A DNA stretch of 64,000 nucleotides from Weeksellaceae bacterium TAE3-ERU29 (GCA_019218445.1 JAHUUM010000010.1:18469-82468); one strand, 5' to 3'. Counted from the first letter of the stretch, positions 17,377-26,275 are shown. Program-made: numbers and translations. Notes: a model not told the origin generated them from the sequence alone.

Positions 17377-19716
17377 ATGAAATTTAGGATACTGTTTTTA
17401 TGCATTTTCATTGGGAGTTTCAGTTGTTGGGGGCAAGAAGTGCTTATTCAAGGTAAAGTTACCGATGATGAAAAAGAACCTCTTATAAATGTTGTTATTC
17501 GGGAAAAAGATACAGATAATTATTCGTATTCTGATGAAAATGGTTTTTATTCCATCACCGTAAAGGCAGGGAAAAATACACTTGAATATTATTATTACGG
17601 AGAAGTTCAAAAAGAAGTAAAGGTTAATTTTTCCGGTGGTAAAAATCAGTTGCCGAATGTGATTATTGCCGGTAGATCGGTAAATCTTGATGAGGTAGTG
17701 GTTTTAGGAAAAACGATTATTGATAAACTACAGGAATCGAGTTATAATGTAAGTGCCATTGATGCCCGTCCTTTTCATAATTCATCTGCCGACCTAACCA
17801 AAGTGATTGAAAATGCACCCGGAATTAAGATAAGAGAAGATGGAGGTTTAGGCTCCCGAACTAATATCAATATTAATGGGTTGAGTGGCAGACATGTGCG
17901 TGTTTTTATTGATGGAATGCCGATGGATGCTATGGGCTCTGCTTTCCAAATCAATAATTTATCTACCAATTTGGCAGAACGTATAGAGGTGTACAAAGGC
18001 GTTGTTCCCGTGAGTTTTGGGGCAGATGCTTTGGGAGGAGCTATTAACATTGTTACCAAAGAACCCAAAGGCTTGTATTTAGATGCTTCGTATTCGTATG
18101 GATCATTTAATACGCACAAAACTTTTGTAAATGCCGGTTACACTTCAAAGAGCGGATTCACAACGCAAATCAATGCTTTTCAAAATTACTCCGATAATGA
18201 TTATTATATAAAAGCAAAAATCAAAGATTTTTCTACCAATTTATTGAGCAAAGAAGAGAAAAAAGTCAGACGCTTTCATAATAAATATCATAATGAAACG
18301 ATTATCGCCAAAGTGGGATTTATCAATAAATGGTATGCCGATAAATTTTTATTAGGATTTACTTTCGGGAATGAATACGATGAAATACAGCACCCTGCGT
18401 ATATTAATATTGCCTTTGGGGAGAAATATCAAACCGCAAAAATTATAATGCCTTCCTTAACGTATGCAAAGAAAAGTTTTCTTTTCAATAATTTAGATTT
18501 TCAACTTACGGCAAATTATAATTTGGGCGGAGGAAATAATTATGATTTATCAAACAAAGAGTATAACTGGCTTGGAGAGTCAAGGGAATCGAATTCTTTA
18601 GGAGAAATACAATATTCTAACTTTGAATATCATTACAATAATTTATCTGTGAATGCCAATTTAAAATATACTTTAAATTCACGTCATCATTTGGTGTTTA
18701 ACAGTGTTTCCAGTTTGTTTTCACGAAAAGCAAATGAAAAAACCGATGCCGAGGATTATACAAATTTAGAACCGCGTATCAATAACCGATATATTAACGG
18801 ACTTAGTTTAAATAGTGCTTTTTCTGATAAAATAAATACAACTTTATTTGCCAAATCATATGCTTATAAAGCTTCGGCATTTCTTAATTTATCACAGCAA
18901 AGCGGCATTTTTAATTTCCGTACGGTGACAAAAGATGAATCATTATTTGGGTACGGATTAACCGCAACTTATTTTATAAAAGATAATTTTCAAGTCAAAA
19001 CCAATTACGAATTGGCTCGCAGACTACCTGTCAGCAGAGAGCTTTTTGGAGAAGTATTCGGTTTTTATATAGCTAATTTTGATTTAAAACCCGAAAGCAG
19101 TCACAACTTTAATTTAGGAGCGATTTATAGTCTTGATATTAGCAAAAACAGTACGTTTAGTGTCGATTTAAACTTATTTTATCGTCATACCAAAGATTTT
19201 ATTCGGCTGAACGTCAATTATTCACAAGGAGAAGGTTCGTATTTGAATGAAGATTTAGTGAAAACCATTGGCTTGGATACAGATATACGATATTCATACA
19301 GAAATATATTCTCGATAAACGCCAATATCTCTTATCTAAACCCTAAGTTATATAAGGAAAAATCAGTGCTTAACCCAAGTACATTACCCAATATGCCGAC
19401 GTTTTTTGCCAATACCAATGCAACGTATGTATTATTGAACAACAATGCAAAAAAGTTAACAGCTTCGTATGGTGTTCGTTTCATTAATGAATTTTTATAC
19501 GATTACGATATCTACAAGGCATCTAACCGAGCCAAAATTCCTACGCAATGGAGTCACGATTTCTTTCTGACGTATTCTTGGGGAAAAGGGAGATACAATC
19601 TTTCGGCGGACGTGAAAAATATTTTTGATGCTGACCTGTATGATAATTACAGTTTGCAAAAGCCGGGCAGAGCATTTAGTGTAAAATTCAGATATTTTAT
19701 AAATAAATACAATTAA
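17377..19716 (+). CDS. TonB-dependent outer-membrane receptor, probable siderophore receptor (XusA-like)
   Basis: A 779-residue receptor. Signal peptide to about residue 19 (FSCWGQ). A carboxypeptidase-regulatory-like domain (residues ~22-95: VLIQGKVTDDEKEPLINVVI) follows, then the plug (about 110-220) with LTKVIENAPGIKIREDGG and GADALGGAINIVTK. The rest is a 22-strand barrel rich in aromatic/Asn strands, ending in a terminal aromatic strand (SVKFRYF). It is followed 29 bases later by a DUF4374 lipoprotein gene. The XusA-XusB pair of Bacteroides, which takes up enterobactin-type xenosiderophores, has the same order. Ligand assignment is inference from context. Confidence 0.85.
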   Translation: MKFRILFLCIFIGSFSCWGQEVLIQGKVTDDEKEPLINVVIREKDTDNYSYSDENGFYSITVKAGKNTLEYYYYGEVQKEVKVNFSGGKNQLPNVIIAGRSVNLDEVVVLGKTIIDKLQESSYNVSAIDARPFHNSSADLTKVIENAPGIKIREDGGLGSRTNININGLSGRHVRVFIDGMPMDAMGSAFQINNLSTNLAERIEVYKGVVPVSFGADALGGAINIVTKEPKGLYLDASYSYGSFNTHKTFVNAGYTSKSGFTTQINAFQNYSDNDYYIKAKIKDFSTNLLSKEEKKVRRFHNKYHNETIIAKVGFINKWYADKFLLGFTFGNEYDEIQHPAYINIAFGEKYQTAKIIMPSLTYAKKSFLFNNLDFQLTANYNLGGGNNYDLSNKEYNWLGESRESNSLGEIQYSNFEYHYNNLSVNANLKYTLNSRHHLVFNSVSSLFSRKANEKTDAEDYTNLEPRINNRYINGLSLNSAFSDKINTTLFAKSYAYKASAFLNLSQQSGIFNFRTVTKDESLFGYGLTATYFIKDNFQVKTNYELARRLPVSRELFGEVFGFYIANFDLKPESSHNFNLGAIYSLDISKNSTFSVDLNLFYRHTKDFIRLNVNYSQGEGSYLNEDLVKTIGLDTDIRYSYRNIFSINANISYLNPKLYKEKSVLNPSTLPNMPTFFANTNATYVLLNNNAKKLTASYGVRFINEFLYDYDIYKASNRAKIPTQWSHDFFLTYSWGKGRYNLSADVKNIFDADLYDNYSLQKPGRAFSVKFRYFINKYN

Positions 19717-19745
19717 AAATTTAATAATTATAAACAATAATCAAT

Positions 19746-21014
19746 ATGAAAATCAACAGAAAAAGTTTAGGATGGATAGCAATGAGTTTACTTATTTTTT
19801 CATCGTGTACCGATGATAACAAAAATGAAGAAACTATAGGTGCAAAGGAACAGTATGTAGTGGCTGTTTCATCAGGTAACAACGATTACTTGGTGGGAAC
19901 TGAAAATTTGGAAAGTACAATAGATGCTACTTCCTCTAATGCCATTCAAGCACCGGGTGACAGAATATGGAATTTCTTTGAAAATAAAGTAGCCTACGGG
20001 TTTATTTATAACCAAACAGACCCAAGTACAACCGCTTCTTATATTTTGAATAAAGAAGGAAACATTGAACAACGAAATGAATTGGCGTTAAAAGTGGGTG
20101 TTCATACTCGTGGATTGGTAAACGGAGAGCTTATTTTAGCTTATTCTGACCGAAACCGACCACCGAAAGAAGGACAACCTGTACAACCTCAAAAAGCTTA
20201 TTTTTATAAAGTAAATCCTAATACAGATGCTACCTCAGGACCTTTTGAAATAGAAACTAAAAACCTATTGGGTAACGGAGAATTTGCTTATTTTACAGAC
20301 ATAGCAGAGTATGAGGGAAGTATGATTGCCGGAGCAAGAAGTTTAAAAGATGCGAAGTTTAACTCTGATCACTTCAATAGTACTTATGTAGTTGTATTCA
20401 ATTCTGATTTTACGGTAAAAAAAGTAATTAAAGATACCGGAAGAACCGGATTTGTGGCAGGACAAAAATACTCACAAGGAGAAACCGGACTGGAAGTAGT
20501 GGATAATGGAGATTTATACGTATTTTCTTCAGGACAAACCAATTACCCTAATGCTAATACTTTAATGATTCCTTCAGGAATTTTAAAAATCAATAAAGGT
20601 ACTATGGAGTTTGATAAGGGATATTTCTTCAATATTACCGAAGCCTCAAATGGACACAATCTGTTTAGAACCTACTATGTAGGAGGCGATAAATTCATTG
20701 TGAATATGTACGACGGAAAAGGTGATAAAGCCACTTTTGGTGCATCTGCCGACCGATTTGCCATAGTGGATGTAGTGAAAAAGGAATTTAAATGGGTTAC
20801 CGGAATACCGAAAGCTGCAGGAGGAAAAGAGGATAAATTCTCAATAGGAACTCCTTATATTGAGAAAAATAAAAGTCGTATCATTGTTCCTATTACAGAT
20901 TCTAATTCAGAGTCATATCTGTATGAAATTAGTGCAGGAAACACTCAAGCTAAAAAGTTAGGAAAAGTAGTGGGAGAAAGTGCAAAAGCGATCGGAAAAC
21001 TTCACGCACAATAA
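19746..21014 (+). CDS. DUF4374 surface lipoprotein, XusB-like siderophore-binding protein
   Basis: A 422-residue lipoprotein. The signal peptide ends in a lipobox at Cys21 (SLLIFSSC). The mature N-terminus TDDNKNEE is acidic like Bacteroidota surface-export signals. The body has repeated beta-blade patterns of the DUF4374 propeller family, starting YVVAVSSGNNDYLVGT, with VHTRGLVNGELILAYSDR and SGQTNYPNA. In Bacteroides thetaiotaomicron the DUF4374 lipoprotein XusB binds foreign siderophores at the cell surface and hands them to XusA. A XusC-like PepSY membrane protein does not follow here; a terminator ends the unit. Confidence 0.85.
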   Translation: MKINRKSLGWIAMSLLIFSSCTDDNKNEETIGAKEQYVVAVSSGNNDYLVGTENLESTIDATSSNAIQAPGDRIWNFFENKVAYGFIYNQTDPSTTASYILNKEGNIEQRNELALKVGVHTRGLVNGELILAYSDRNRPPKEGQPVQPQKAYFYKVNPNTDATSGPFEIETKNLLGNGEFAYFTDIAEYEGSMIAGARSLKDAKFNSDHFNSTYVVVFNSDFTVKKVIKDTGRTGFVAGQKYSQGETGLEVVDNGDLYVFSSGQTNYPNANTLMIPSGILKINKGTMEFDKGYFFNITEASNGHNLFRTYYVGGDKFIVNMYDGKGDKATFGASADRFAIVDVVKKEFKWVTGIPKAAGGKEDKFSIGTPYIEKNKSRIIVPITDSNSESYLYEISAGNTQAKKLGKVVGESAKAIGKLHAQ

Positions 21015-21037
21015 GAATAATATTTTTCGTATTATTG

Positions 21038-21063
21038 AAACCGCCTCAAGGGGCGGTTTTTTT
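21038..21063 (+). terminator. Intrinsic terminator of the TonB receptor/DUF4374 operon
   Basis: The stem AACCGCC pairs with GGCGGTT around a short loop and is followed by a run of seven T. It lies 24 bases after the lipoprotein stop. Confidence 0.85.
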
Positions 21064-21078
21064 GTGTTGGAAGTTTAT

Positions 21079-21720
21079 TTAAAAAAGGATTTTATAAATT
21101 TTATCAATCGTATTTACCACATAATCCGCTTGGGATAAATCTTGATTTCCCGAATTTGGATTTTGATAACCAATACATGACATTCCCGCAGTCTTTGAGG
21201 CTTTTACTCCATTATAGCTATCTTCTAAAACCCAAAATTCTTGAGGTGGTAAATGATAATTTTCGGCTACTTTCAAAAAAATATCCGGAAAAGGTTTGCT
21301 ACGTTCCAAAGATTGTCCGCTTACTAAAAAATCAAAATAATCTATAATGTTTAAATCTTTAGTAAAATGCTTTATCATTCGTAAAGAGGATGAAGATGCT
21401 ACCGAAAGTTTCCAACCTTTTTCTTTTAAATAATGAACAAAATCTACTATTCCCGAAACCGGTTCTACTTTTTTACTGGGAAACTCCTGAAAGAAAATCT
21501 TTTTATGAAATTCATATAATTCTTGTGGTGTTCGGTTGGGAAGGAAATCATTGGAAACCTTTGTCCATACGGGAATATCTGACATTCCTGTAAAAGTTGC
21601 AAGATATTCTTCTGAAATATCTAATTCCAATTTCTTAAAAACAAGCCTCAAAATTTCTTGGTGCATCGGCTCACTATCCACCAAAACCCCGTCCATATCA
21701 AAAATAAAATGATTTTTCAT
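21079..21720 (-). CDS. HAD-superfamily sugar phosphatase / beta-phosphoglucomutase-like protein
   Basis: A 213-residue haloacid-dehalogenase phosphatase of subfamily IA. Motif I is FDMDGVLVDSEP at residues 7-18 with the two catalytic Asp. Motif II is VASSSS near 109, motif III the Lys of RSKPFPD near 145, and motif IV VLEDSYNGVKAS near 170. The helical cap with HQEILRLVF resembles the PgmB/GPH group. It acts on a small phosphorylated metabolite in the cytoplasm. It lies 32 bases after a GNAT gene and is probably co-transcribed with it. The exact substrate is not visible. Confidence 0.88.
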   Translation of the reverse strand: MKNHFIFDMDGVLVDSEPMHQEILRLVFKKLELDISEEYLATFTGMSDIPVWTKVSNDFLPNRTPQELYEFHKKIFFQEFPSKKVEPVSGIVDFVHYLKEKGWKLSVASSSSLRMIKHFTKDLNIIDYFDFLVSGQSLERSKPFPDIFLKVAENYHLPPQEFWVLEDSYNGVKASKTAGMSCIGYQNPNSGNQDLSQADYVVNTIDKIYKILF

Positions 21721-21752
21721 AATTATAATAAACTTTTACTACTCTAAATTCT

Positions 21753-22274
21753 TCAGGGTTGCATCTTATTTTCTATCTTAAATACTAAACTTTTTTCTTC
21801 ATTGGGGACATCATCTAAGGTATCTACTATCTCCATTCCGCATTTTTTGAGTACCTTGACAGATGCTACATTTTTAGGTCTGACTAAGCCATAAATTGCT
21901 TCTTGCTTCAGGTTTTCAAAACCAAATTCAATAGCTGTTTTTGCTAATTCGGTAGCATATCCTTTTCCCCAATATTTTTTGTCTAACCGAAAGCCTAAAT
22001 TCAACTTAATTTCATCTCCATAATAGCGGTTTGTCAGTCCTCCAAAACCTATTTTATAGTCGGGATTTGATTTTTCGGCAATACTCCACACGCCAAAATC
22101 GTGATTTTCCCAATGTTCAAGTGTTTTATGAAATACTTCTTTTGCTACCTCATAACTCATTGCTCCAAACGGATTAAAAAGGTTATTTTCAGGATTTGAA
22201 TTGATTTCATAAAACCGTTGAAAATCTTTTGGGGTTGGTTTTTCTAATATTAGTTTTTCGGTGAGCAATTTCAT
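21753..22274 (-). CDS. GNAT-family N-acetyltransferase (RimJ/RimL-like)
   Basis: A 173-residue GNAT enzyme of the Acetyltransf_3 group. It starts LLTEKLILEKPTPKDFQRFY, and the acetyl-CoA-binding motif A is LDKKYWGKGYATELAKTAI near residue 105. NVASVKVLKKCGMEI near 140 is the family's conserved end. Such enzymes acetylate ribosomal protein N-termini, amino groups of small molecules or drugs. The target here is unknown. It precedes the HAD gene in a likely two-gene unit. Confidence 0.88.
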   Translation of the reverse strand: MKLLTEKLILEKPTPKDFQRFYEINSNPENNLFNPFGAMSYEVAKEVFHKTLEHWENHDFGVWSIAEKSNPDYKIGFGGLTNRYYGDEIKLNLGFRLDKKYWGKGYATELAKTAIEFGFENLKQEAIYGLVRPKNVASVKVLKKCGMEIVDTLDDVPNEEKSLVFKIENKMQP

Positions 22275-22380
22275 ATCTATTAGGTATTATTTGTTGATTT
22301 ACAAAAATATTAAATAAGTTTTTGAATTATATGAATAAGTTTTTTTATTTTAATAATAGAATAAAATAGCAAAAACCAAT

Positions 22381-22416
22381 AAAAACCGCGAGATTTTAAA
22401 TAAATCTCGTGGTTTT
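22381..22416 (-). terminator. Intrinsic terminator after the broken yggS gene
   Basis: AAACCACGAGATTT pairs with AAATCTCGCGGTTT on the minus strand and is followed by a T-rich tail. It lies six bases beyond the stop of the full-length yggS frame, which shows where the original gene ended. Confidence 0.8.
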
Positions 22417-22422
22417 GTTTAG

Positions 22423-23142
22423 TTACCCCTCACTCCAATAATAACTATCGGAGTATTTTCGTTTACCAAAGATAGCTGTCCCTACGCGGATGATTGTTGC
22501 ACCTTCTTCAATAGCGGTTTCCAAATCGCCACTCATTCCCATAGATAATTCGTTTACATCAAAGCCTTTATCTAAAAGTTGGTGTTGAATATTTTTTTAT
22601 AATTGAAAACACTTTCGCACTTTTTCTGTTTCCGCAGAAAATAAGCCATTCATCATCAATCCTTTGATATGTATGCGGTCAAAGGCTTTGACTTCATTCG
22701 CAAATTCGAGTGCTTTTTCGGGATTCATTCCAAATTTACTATCCTCGTACGACGTATTAAATTGCAAAAAAGCATCAATAGTTTTATCCTCGTATTCCAA
22801 CCGATTTTGAAGTTTTTCAGCCAACTTAATTCTATCCAAAGATTGCAAACAATCCACTTCATAACGCAATAATTCTTTCACTTTATTGGTTTGCAAATGC
22901 CCGATAAAATGCTTTTGGTGCGGTGTGTTTTTCAATTCCTCGTATTTCTCTTTGATTTCTTGAATTTTATTCTCGCCAATCAGTGTTTCTCCACTTTGTA
23001 AAACCATTTTTATTTTATCGGCAGAAACCGTTTTGGTTGCCAATAGAAGTTTAACTTCATCGGGATTTCGGTTAGATTTTTCACACGCCAAACGAATACG
23101 ATTTTGTACGGATTCTAAGTTTTTTAGGATAGTTTCATTCAT
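22423..23142 (-). pseudogene. yggS: YggS-family PLP-homeostasis protein, interrupted by an in-frame stop
   Basis: YggS/PLPBP proteins bind pyridoxal phosphate and balance the B6 pool. The frame starts at ATG 23142 and codes for a normal protein: the PLP-lysine block LLLATKTVSADKI near residue 37, IGENKIQEIKEKYEEL, FIGHLQTNKVKEL and GLMMNGLFSAE. At 22599-22597 a TAA stop follows CFQL at codon 182. The same frame then continues [32 protein letters not shown] and [14 protein letters not shown] to a TAA at 22425-22423. Only one base (TTA to TAA) separates it from an intact gene of about 239 residues. The lost part holds the PLP-phosphate-binding SMGMS and RVGTAIFG motifs. A sequencing error is the alternative. 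Confidence 0.85.
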
Positions 23143-23150
23143 ATTTTGCT

Positions 23151-23203
23151 ATTTTTTAGTGTAAATCCACGCTTTTTCTCCCGATTTAAACGTTTTCAAA
23201 ATA
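23151..23203 (-). repeat. Direct repeat: copy of the 3' end of the AAA ATPase gene
   Basis: About 50 bases next to the yggS start closely match 23696-23748, including 36 identical bases at their left end. They code for a near-copy of the ATPase C-terminus (SGEKAWIYTKK and stop). It is therefore a relic of a duplicated gene end or a repeat left by an insertion. Confidence 0.8.
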
Positions 23204-23216
23204 TACAGGTAAAAAA

Positions 23217-23240
23217 ATAACGCCACTGAGAGGGCGTTTT
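23217..23240 (-). terminator. Hairpin terminator, usable from both strands
   Basis: AACGCC pairs with GGCGTT around a seven-to-nine-base loop. T-rich tails lie on both sides. On the minus strand it directly follows the stop of the orphan frame at 23239-23376. Confidence 0.7.
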
Positions 23241-23376
23241 ATTTATTCTCGAATTGCTCTGCATTTTTCTTAGCTCTTGGTGTAAAATCAGACCAATCTT
23301 CTACTTTAAAACTTTGAATTTCCCTTACAGATTTTGCAAACCACTCAATACTTGTATAGCTTATTGTTTTACTTTC
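23239..23376 (-). pseudogene. Orphan reading frame without a start codon, probable gene remnant
   Basis: A 45-codon frame is open here with protein-like composition (for example [15 protein letters not shown], then [18 protein letters not shown]) and ends exactly at a hairpin terminator. It has no ATG, GTG or TTG start, only ATA/ATT codons. It overlaps the end of the 69-residue gene in another frame. It may be the 3' remnant of a lost gene, or be read by a frameshift at the end of the upstream gene. I do not recognise the family. Confidence 0.4.
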
Positions 23377-23570
23377 TTAAATAAATATTCTTTCTCAAAG
23401 AAAATATCTTTATCATCCTCTGTTTCAGCGGTTATAACTATACCTGCAAATGGATTTTGCTCTACGTCTATTACTGTACCCAAAACCCAGTCAGACTTAT
23501 GAGTAAGGTCAGGGGAAATAAGTACTTTATCACCTACTTTGAACTCTGTTTTTTCCTTGATTGCCTCCAT
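23361..23570 (-). CDS. Small SH3/KOW-like protein of unknown function
   Basis: A 69-residue acidic/basic protein with a beta-barrel-like pattern: [13 protein letters not shown], then [25 protein letters not shown] and [10 protein letters not shown]. Similar short proteins are common as lone genes in flavobacteria and are often labelled transcriptional regulators without proof. It lies on a small segment between two direct repeats (23151-23203 and 23696-23748). The start is an ATG at 23570. Confidence 0.6.
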   Translation of the reverse strand: MEAIKEKTEFKVGDKVLISPDLTHKSDWVLGTVIDVEQNPFAGIVITAETEDDKDIFFEKEYLFKKVKQ

Positions 23571-23693
23571 AATTACTTTTCTTACAAAGATAATGAATGA
23601 TTTTTAATAGTTAAATAAATCAATATTTTTCTTCTATTTTTTTCCATTCTGTTATATAGTTTTTTGGTAGAACTATTTTGGTCACTGATAAAA

Positions 23694-24728
23694 TTATTTT
23701 TTAGTGTAAATCCACGCTTTTTCTCCCGATTCAAACGTTTCTAAAACACGCTGATAATCATCTACTTCATATAAATCGGTTTGAATCAATTCCTCGTTGG
23801 TAATTTCAAAAATTACTCCTTCAATGGTGTCGTTTTCATTATTGGTTTTAACCGCTATCGGGTGCGTATCTTTTCCGCTTTTTTTGATAACTTCCTCATC
23901 GGTGATTTTCAAATCTTGTATTTGATATCCTCGTAAAATATCGGCTTTCCCGACCAATTTCCTTCCGTAGGTTTCCAATTGTACACGTTCTAATTGCAAT
24001 GTTCCATACGAAAATAATAACTGCTTTTTCTGCTTTTCCAATTCAATTACTTTCGTTTTAATCTCTTGATAAACAAAATCTTTGGCTTCCGCATAGGATA
24101 TTCCGTACTTTCGGTCGAATTGTGTAAGGTTTTCGGGAAAAGCGGAAAGCAAATCATCATAATATACATCCAATTGCTCCTGAGTGGGCATTTCGTATGA
24201 AAGTTTTAATTGAAATCGGCGTAACAAAGCCGAGTCAATTACCTGAATATGATTGGTTGCACAAATGAGCAAAACTTCCTCTTTCAAGTTGTCAATTTGC
24301 TGAATGAGAGCATTTACCAAGCGTTTCATTTCGCCTGAATCTTTTTCGTCGTAATCGCGTTCTTTTCCGATAAAATCAAATTCATCAATAAACAAAACGG
24401 CTCTTTCCAAATAGGCTTTCCTAAATATTTCCGTGATATTTTTTGCCGTTTCTCCCAATCGTGAAGATACAAAATTTCCTAAATTCAAAATGATAATATC
24501 TTTACCTAAATGTTTGGCAATAGCGTTGGCAGTGGCTGTTTTTCCACAACCCGTAGCACCGTGCAACAAAATTTTATTATCAATGGGGAGATTGTATTTT
24601 CGCAAGGCTTCGGAGTAGGTAAATTCCTCTAAAAGTTGATTTAATTTCTTCCGATTTCCTTCCGATAAGTGAATTTGTGCAATATTCAGCGTATTTTTCG
24701 GAGGTTTGATACTTAGGTTTGCGCTCAT
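23694..24728 (-). CDS. AAA-family ATPase
   Basis: A 344-residue AAA protein with one ATPase domain. Walker A is GATGCGKTATANAIAKHLG at about residues 57-75. Walker B is AVLFIDEFDFIGKERD near 122. Sensor 1 is ICATNH near 165 and the arginine finger region is DSALLRRFQLKL near 177. After about residue 210 comes a helical and charged region ending in a beta-rich tail (VDDYQRVLETFESGEKAW). Single-domain AAA proteins of this kind act as remodelling or chaperone-like factors; the target is unknown. Upstream of yggS in the same direction, and its last codons are duplicated at 23151. Confidence 0.8.
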   Translation of the reverse strand: MSANLSIKPPKNTLNIAQIHLSEGNRKKLNQLLEEFTYSEALRKYNLPIDNKILLHGATGCGKTATANAIAKHLGKDIIILNLGNFVSSRLGETAKNITEIFRKAYLERAVLFIDEFDFIGKERDYDEKDSGEMKRLVNALIQQIDNLKEEVLLICATNHIQVIDSALLRRFQLKLSYEMPTQEQLDVYYDDLLSAFPENLTQFDRKYGISYAEAKDFVYQEIKTKVIELEKQKKQLLFSYGTLQLERVQLETYGRKLVGKADILRGYQIQDLKITDEEVIKKSGKDTHPIAVKTNNENDTIEGVIFEITNEELIQTDLYEVDDYQRVLETFESGEKAWIYTKK

Positions 24729-24836
24729 TCGTTCTTTTTTGTTGTAAATATAAGAAGTCTGTTCAAGAATTCTTGTTCCCTCGTTTCATTTCAAATAAAA
24801 ATTAATTATTATCTTAGCCTTGAAAAATCAATTAAA

Positions 24837-25163
24837 ATGGATTTAAAAGATCAATTAAAAAATTTATTTCCCGACCATAAAGTATCGGAAGAGCCACAAG
24901 AAACAGAGGATAAAGGTTTGTGGATTCCGGACGATGCGGTAGAGTGTCATTTTGAAAAAAGAAACGGGAAACCGCATACGATTATAAAAGGTTATACTGG
25001 AAATAAAGACGATTTTAAGCAATTAGCAAAAGATATAAAAAAGATGTTGGGTGTGGGAGGTTCTTCTAAAAATGAAGAAATAATCATTCAGGGAGATTAC
25101 CGAAAACAAATCATGGATTATCTGAAAGAGTTAGGAATGAAAGTAAAAAGAGTAGGAGGATGA
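24837..25163 (+). CDS. SUI1/YciH-like translation initiation factor
   Basis: A 108-residue protein of the eIF1/SUI1 family, found in some bacteria as YciH. The C-terminal 75 residues show the fold: CHFEKRNGKPHTIIKGYTGN, a helix DDFKQLAKDIKKMLGVGG, then IIIQGDYRKQIMDYLKELG and a basic end KRVGG. The first 30 residues are a variable tail. In E. coli YciH affects initiation fidelity; the bacterial role is poorly defined. Located upstream of accA but with an 86-base gap. Confidence 0.9.
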   Translation: MDLKDQLKNLFPDHKVSEEPQETEDKGLWIPDDAVECHFEKRNGKPHTIIKGYTGNKDDFKQLAKDIKKMLGVGGSSKNEEIIIQGDYRKQIMDYLKELGMKVKRVGG

Positions 25164-25249
25164 TTTTTTAATTGAGATAAAAAAAGGTTTAAAATTGTTT
25201 AAGTTCGATTAAAATTTATTACTTTCACACAATATTTAATTTGATATTT

Positions 25250-26203
25250 ATGGATTATTTACCATTTGAAGAGCCAATAAAAGATTTACAAGAGCAATAT
25301 ACTAAATGTGCATTGGTAGGAGAGCAGAGTGGGGTAGATGTTAAAGAATCTTGCCGACAAATTCAAGATAAAATAGATGCGAAGAAAAGAGAAATCTATG
25401 GAAATTTAACTTCTTGGCAAAAAGTTCAGTTGTCCAGACATCCAAACAGACCATATAGTTTAGATTATATTTATGGAATTACCGATGATAATTTTATAGA
25501 ATTACACGGTGATAGAAGTTTTGCCGATGATAAAGCAATGGTAGGTGGATTTGGAAAAATGGACGGGCGAACTGTAATGTTCATCGGGCAACAAAAAGGG
25601 AAAAATACAAAAGAAAGACAATACAGAAGATTTGGAATGTCTAATCCTGAGGGCTATAGAAAAGCATTGCGTTTAATGAAGTTGGCAGAGAAATTCAATA
25701 AGCCAATCGTTACTTTTATAGATACGCCCGGCGCATATCCCGGATTAGAGGCAGAAGAACGTGGACAAGGACAGGCTATTGCTTTGAATATTTATGAAAT
25801 GTTCAAAATAAAAGTACCGATTATTTGTATCGTAATAGGTGAGGGTGCAAGTGGTGGTGCAATAGGAATTGGTGTTGGAAATAAAGTATTTATGTTAGAA
25901 AATACTTGGTATTCTGTAATATCTCCGGAATCTTGTTCATCAATACTTTGGAGAAGCTGGGATTATAAAGAAACTGCTGCTGAAGCTCTGAAACTGACTG
26001 CTAATGATATGTTAGAGCAAAAAATAATAGACGGAATAATTAAAGAACCACTGGGTGGAGCTCATTATGATTATTACGAAACTTTTGCTATTGTAAAGAA
26101 TCAAATAAAAGAGTCTTTACAAGAGTTAGACAAATACTCTCCCGAAGAGCTAAGTAAAATGAGAAGAGAGAAATTCTTAGCAATGGGAATTTATAAAGGC
26201 TAA
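25250..26203 (+). CDS. accA: Acetyl-CoA carboxylase carboxyltransferase subunit alpha
   Basis: Transfers the carboxyl group from biotin to acetyl-CoA, the first step of fatty acid synthesis, with AccD. The protein from the ATG at 25250 has 317 residues, the family length. N-terminal helices ([17 protein letters not shown]...) precede the crotonase-like core: [21 protein letters not shown] near 85, [19 protein letters not shown] near 160 and the oxyanion-type [17 protein letters not shown] near 200. A TTG three codons upstream is open but less likely. A terminator follows at 26233. Confidence 0.97.
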   Translation: MDYLPFEEPIKDLQEQYTKCALVGEQSGVDVKESCRQIQDKIDAKKREIYGNLTSWQKVQLSRHPNRPYSLDYIYGITDDNFIELHGDRSFADDKAMVGGFGKMDGRTVMFIGQQKGKNTKERQYRRFGMSNPEGYRKALRLMKLAEKFNKPIVTFIDTPGAYPGLEAEERGQGQAIALNIYEMFKIKVPIICIVIGEGASGGAIGIGVGNKVFMLENTWYSVISPESCSSILWRSWDYKETAAEALKLTANDMLEQKIIDGIIKEPLGGAHYDYYETFAIVKNQIKESLQELDKYSPEELSKMRREKFLAMGIYKG

Positions 26204-26232
26204 AAACTTTAACTAATAAAATTAAAATTTTA

Positions 26233-26257
26233 AGCACCTATTGAGGTGCTTTTTTTT
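26233..26257 (+). terminator. Intrinsic terminator of accA
   Basis: AGCACCT pairs with AGGTGCT around a four-base loop, followed by a run of T. The T run merges with the dnaB promoter. Confidence 0.85.
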
Positions 26258-26264
26258 ACTTTTG
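26257..26264 (+). promoter_or_regulatory. -7 box of the dnaB promoter
   Basis: TACTTTTG matches TAnnTTTG and lies 11 bases before the dnaB ATG at 26276, directly on the T tail of the accA terminator. The upstream -33 box would fall inside the terminator stem. Confidence 0.55.
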
Positions 26265-26275
26265 CAATCTACAAT

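Noticed and set aside
21740..21765. TTCAGGGTTGCATC near the GNAT stop as a family B repeat
   Set aside because: Only about ten bases agree and there is no inverted arm; the match is likely chance.
23254..23502. 82-codon plus-strand frame opposite the 69-residue gene
   Set aside because: It overlaps two minus-strand frames and a terminator; Phe/Ser-rich composition suggests a shadow.
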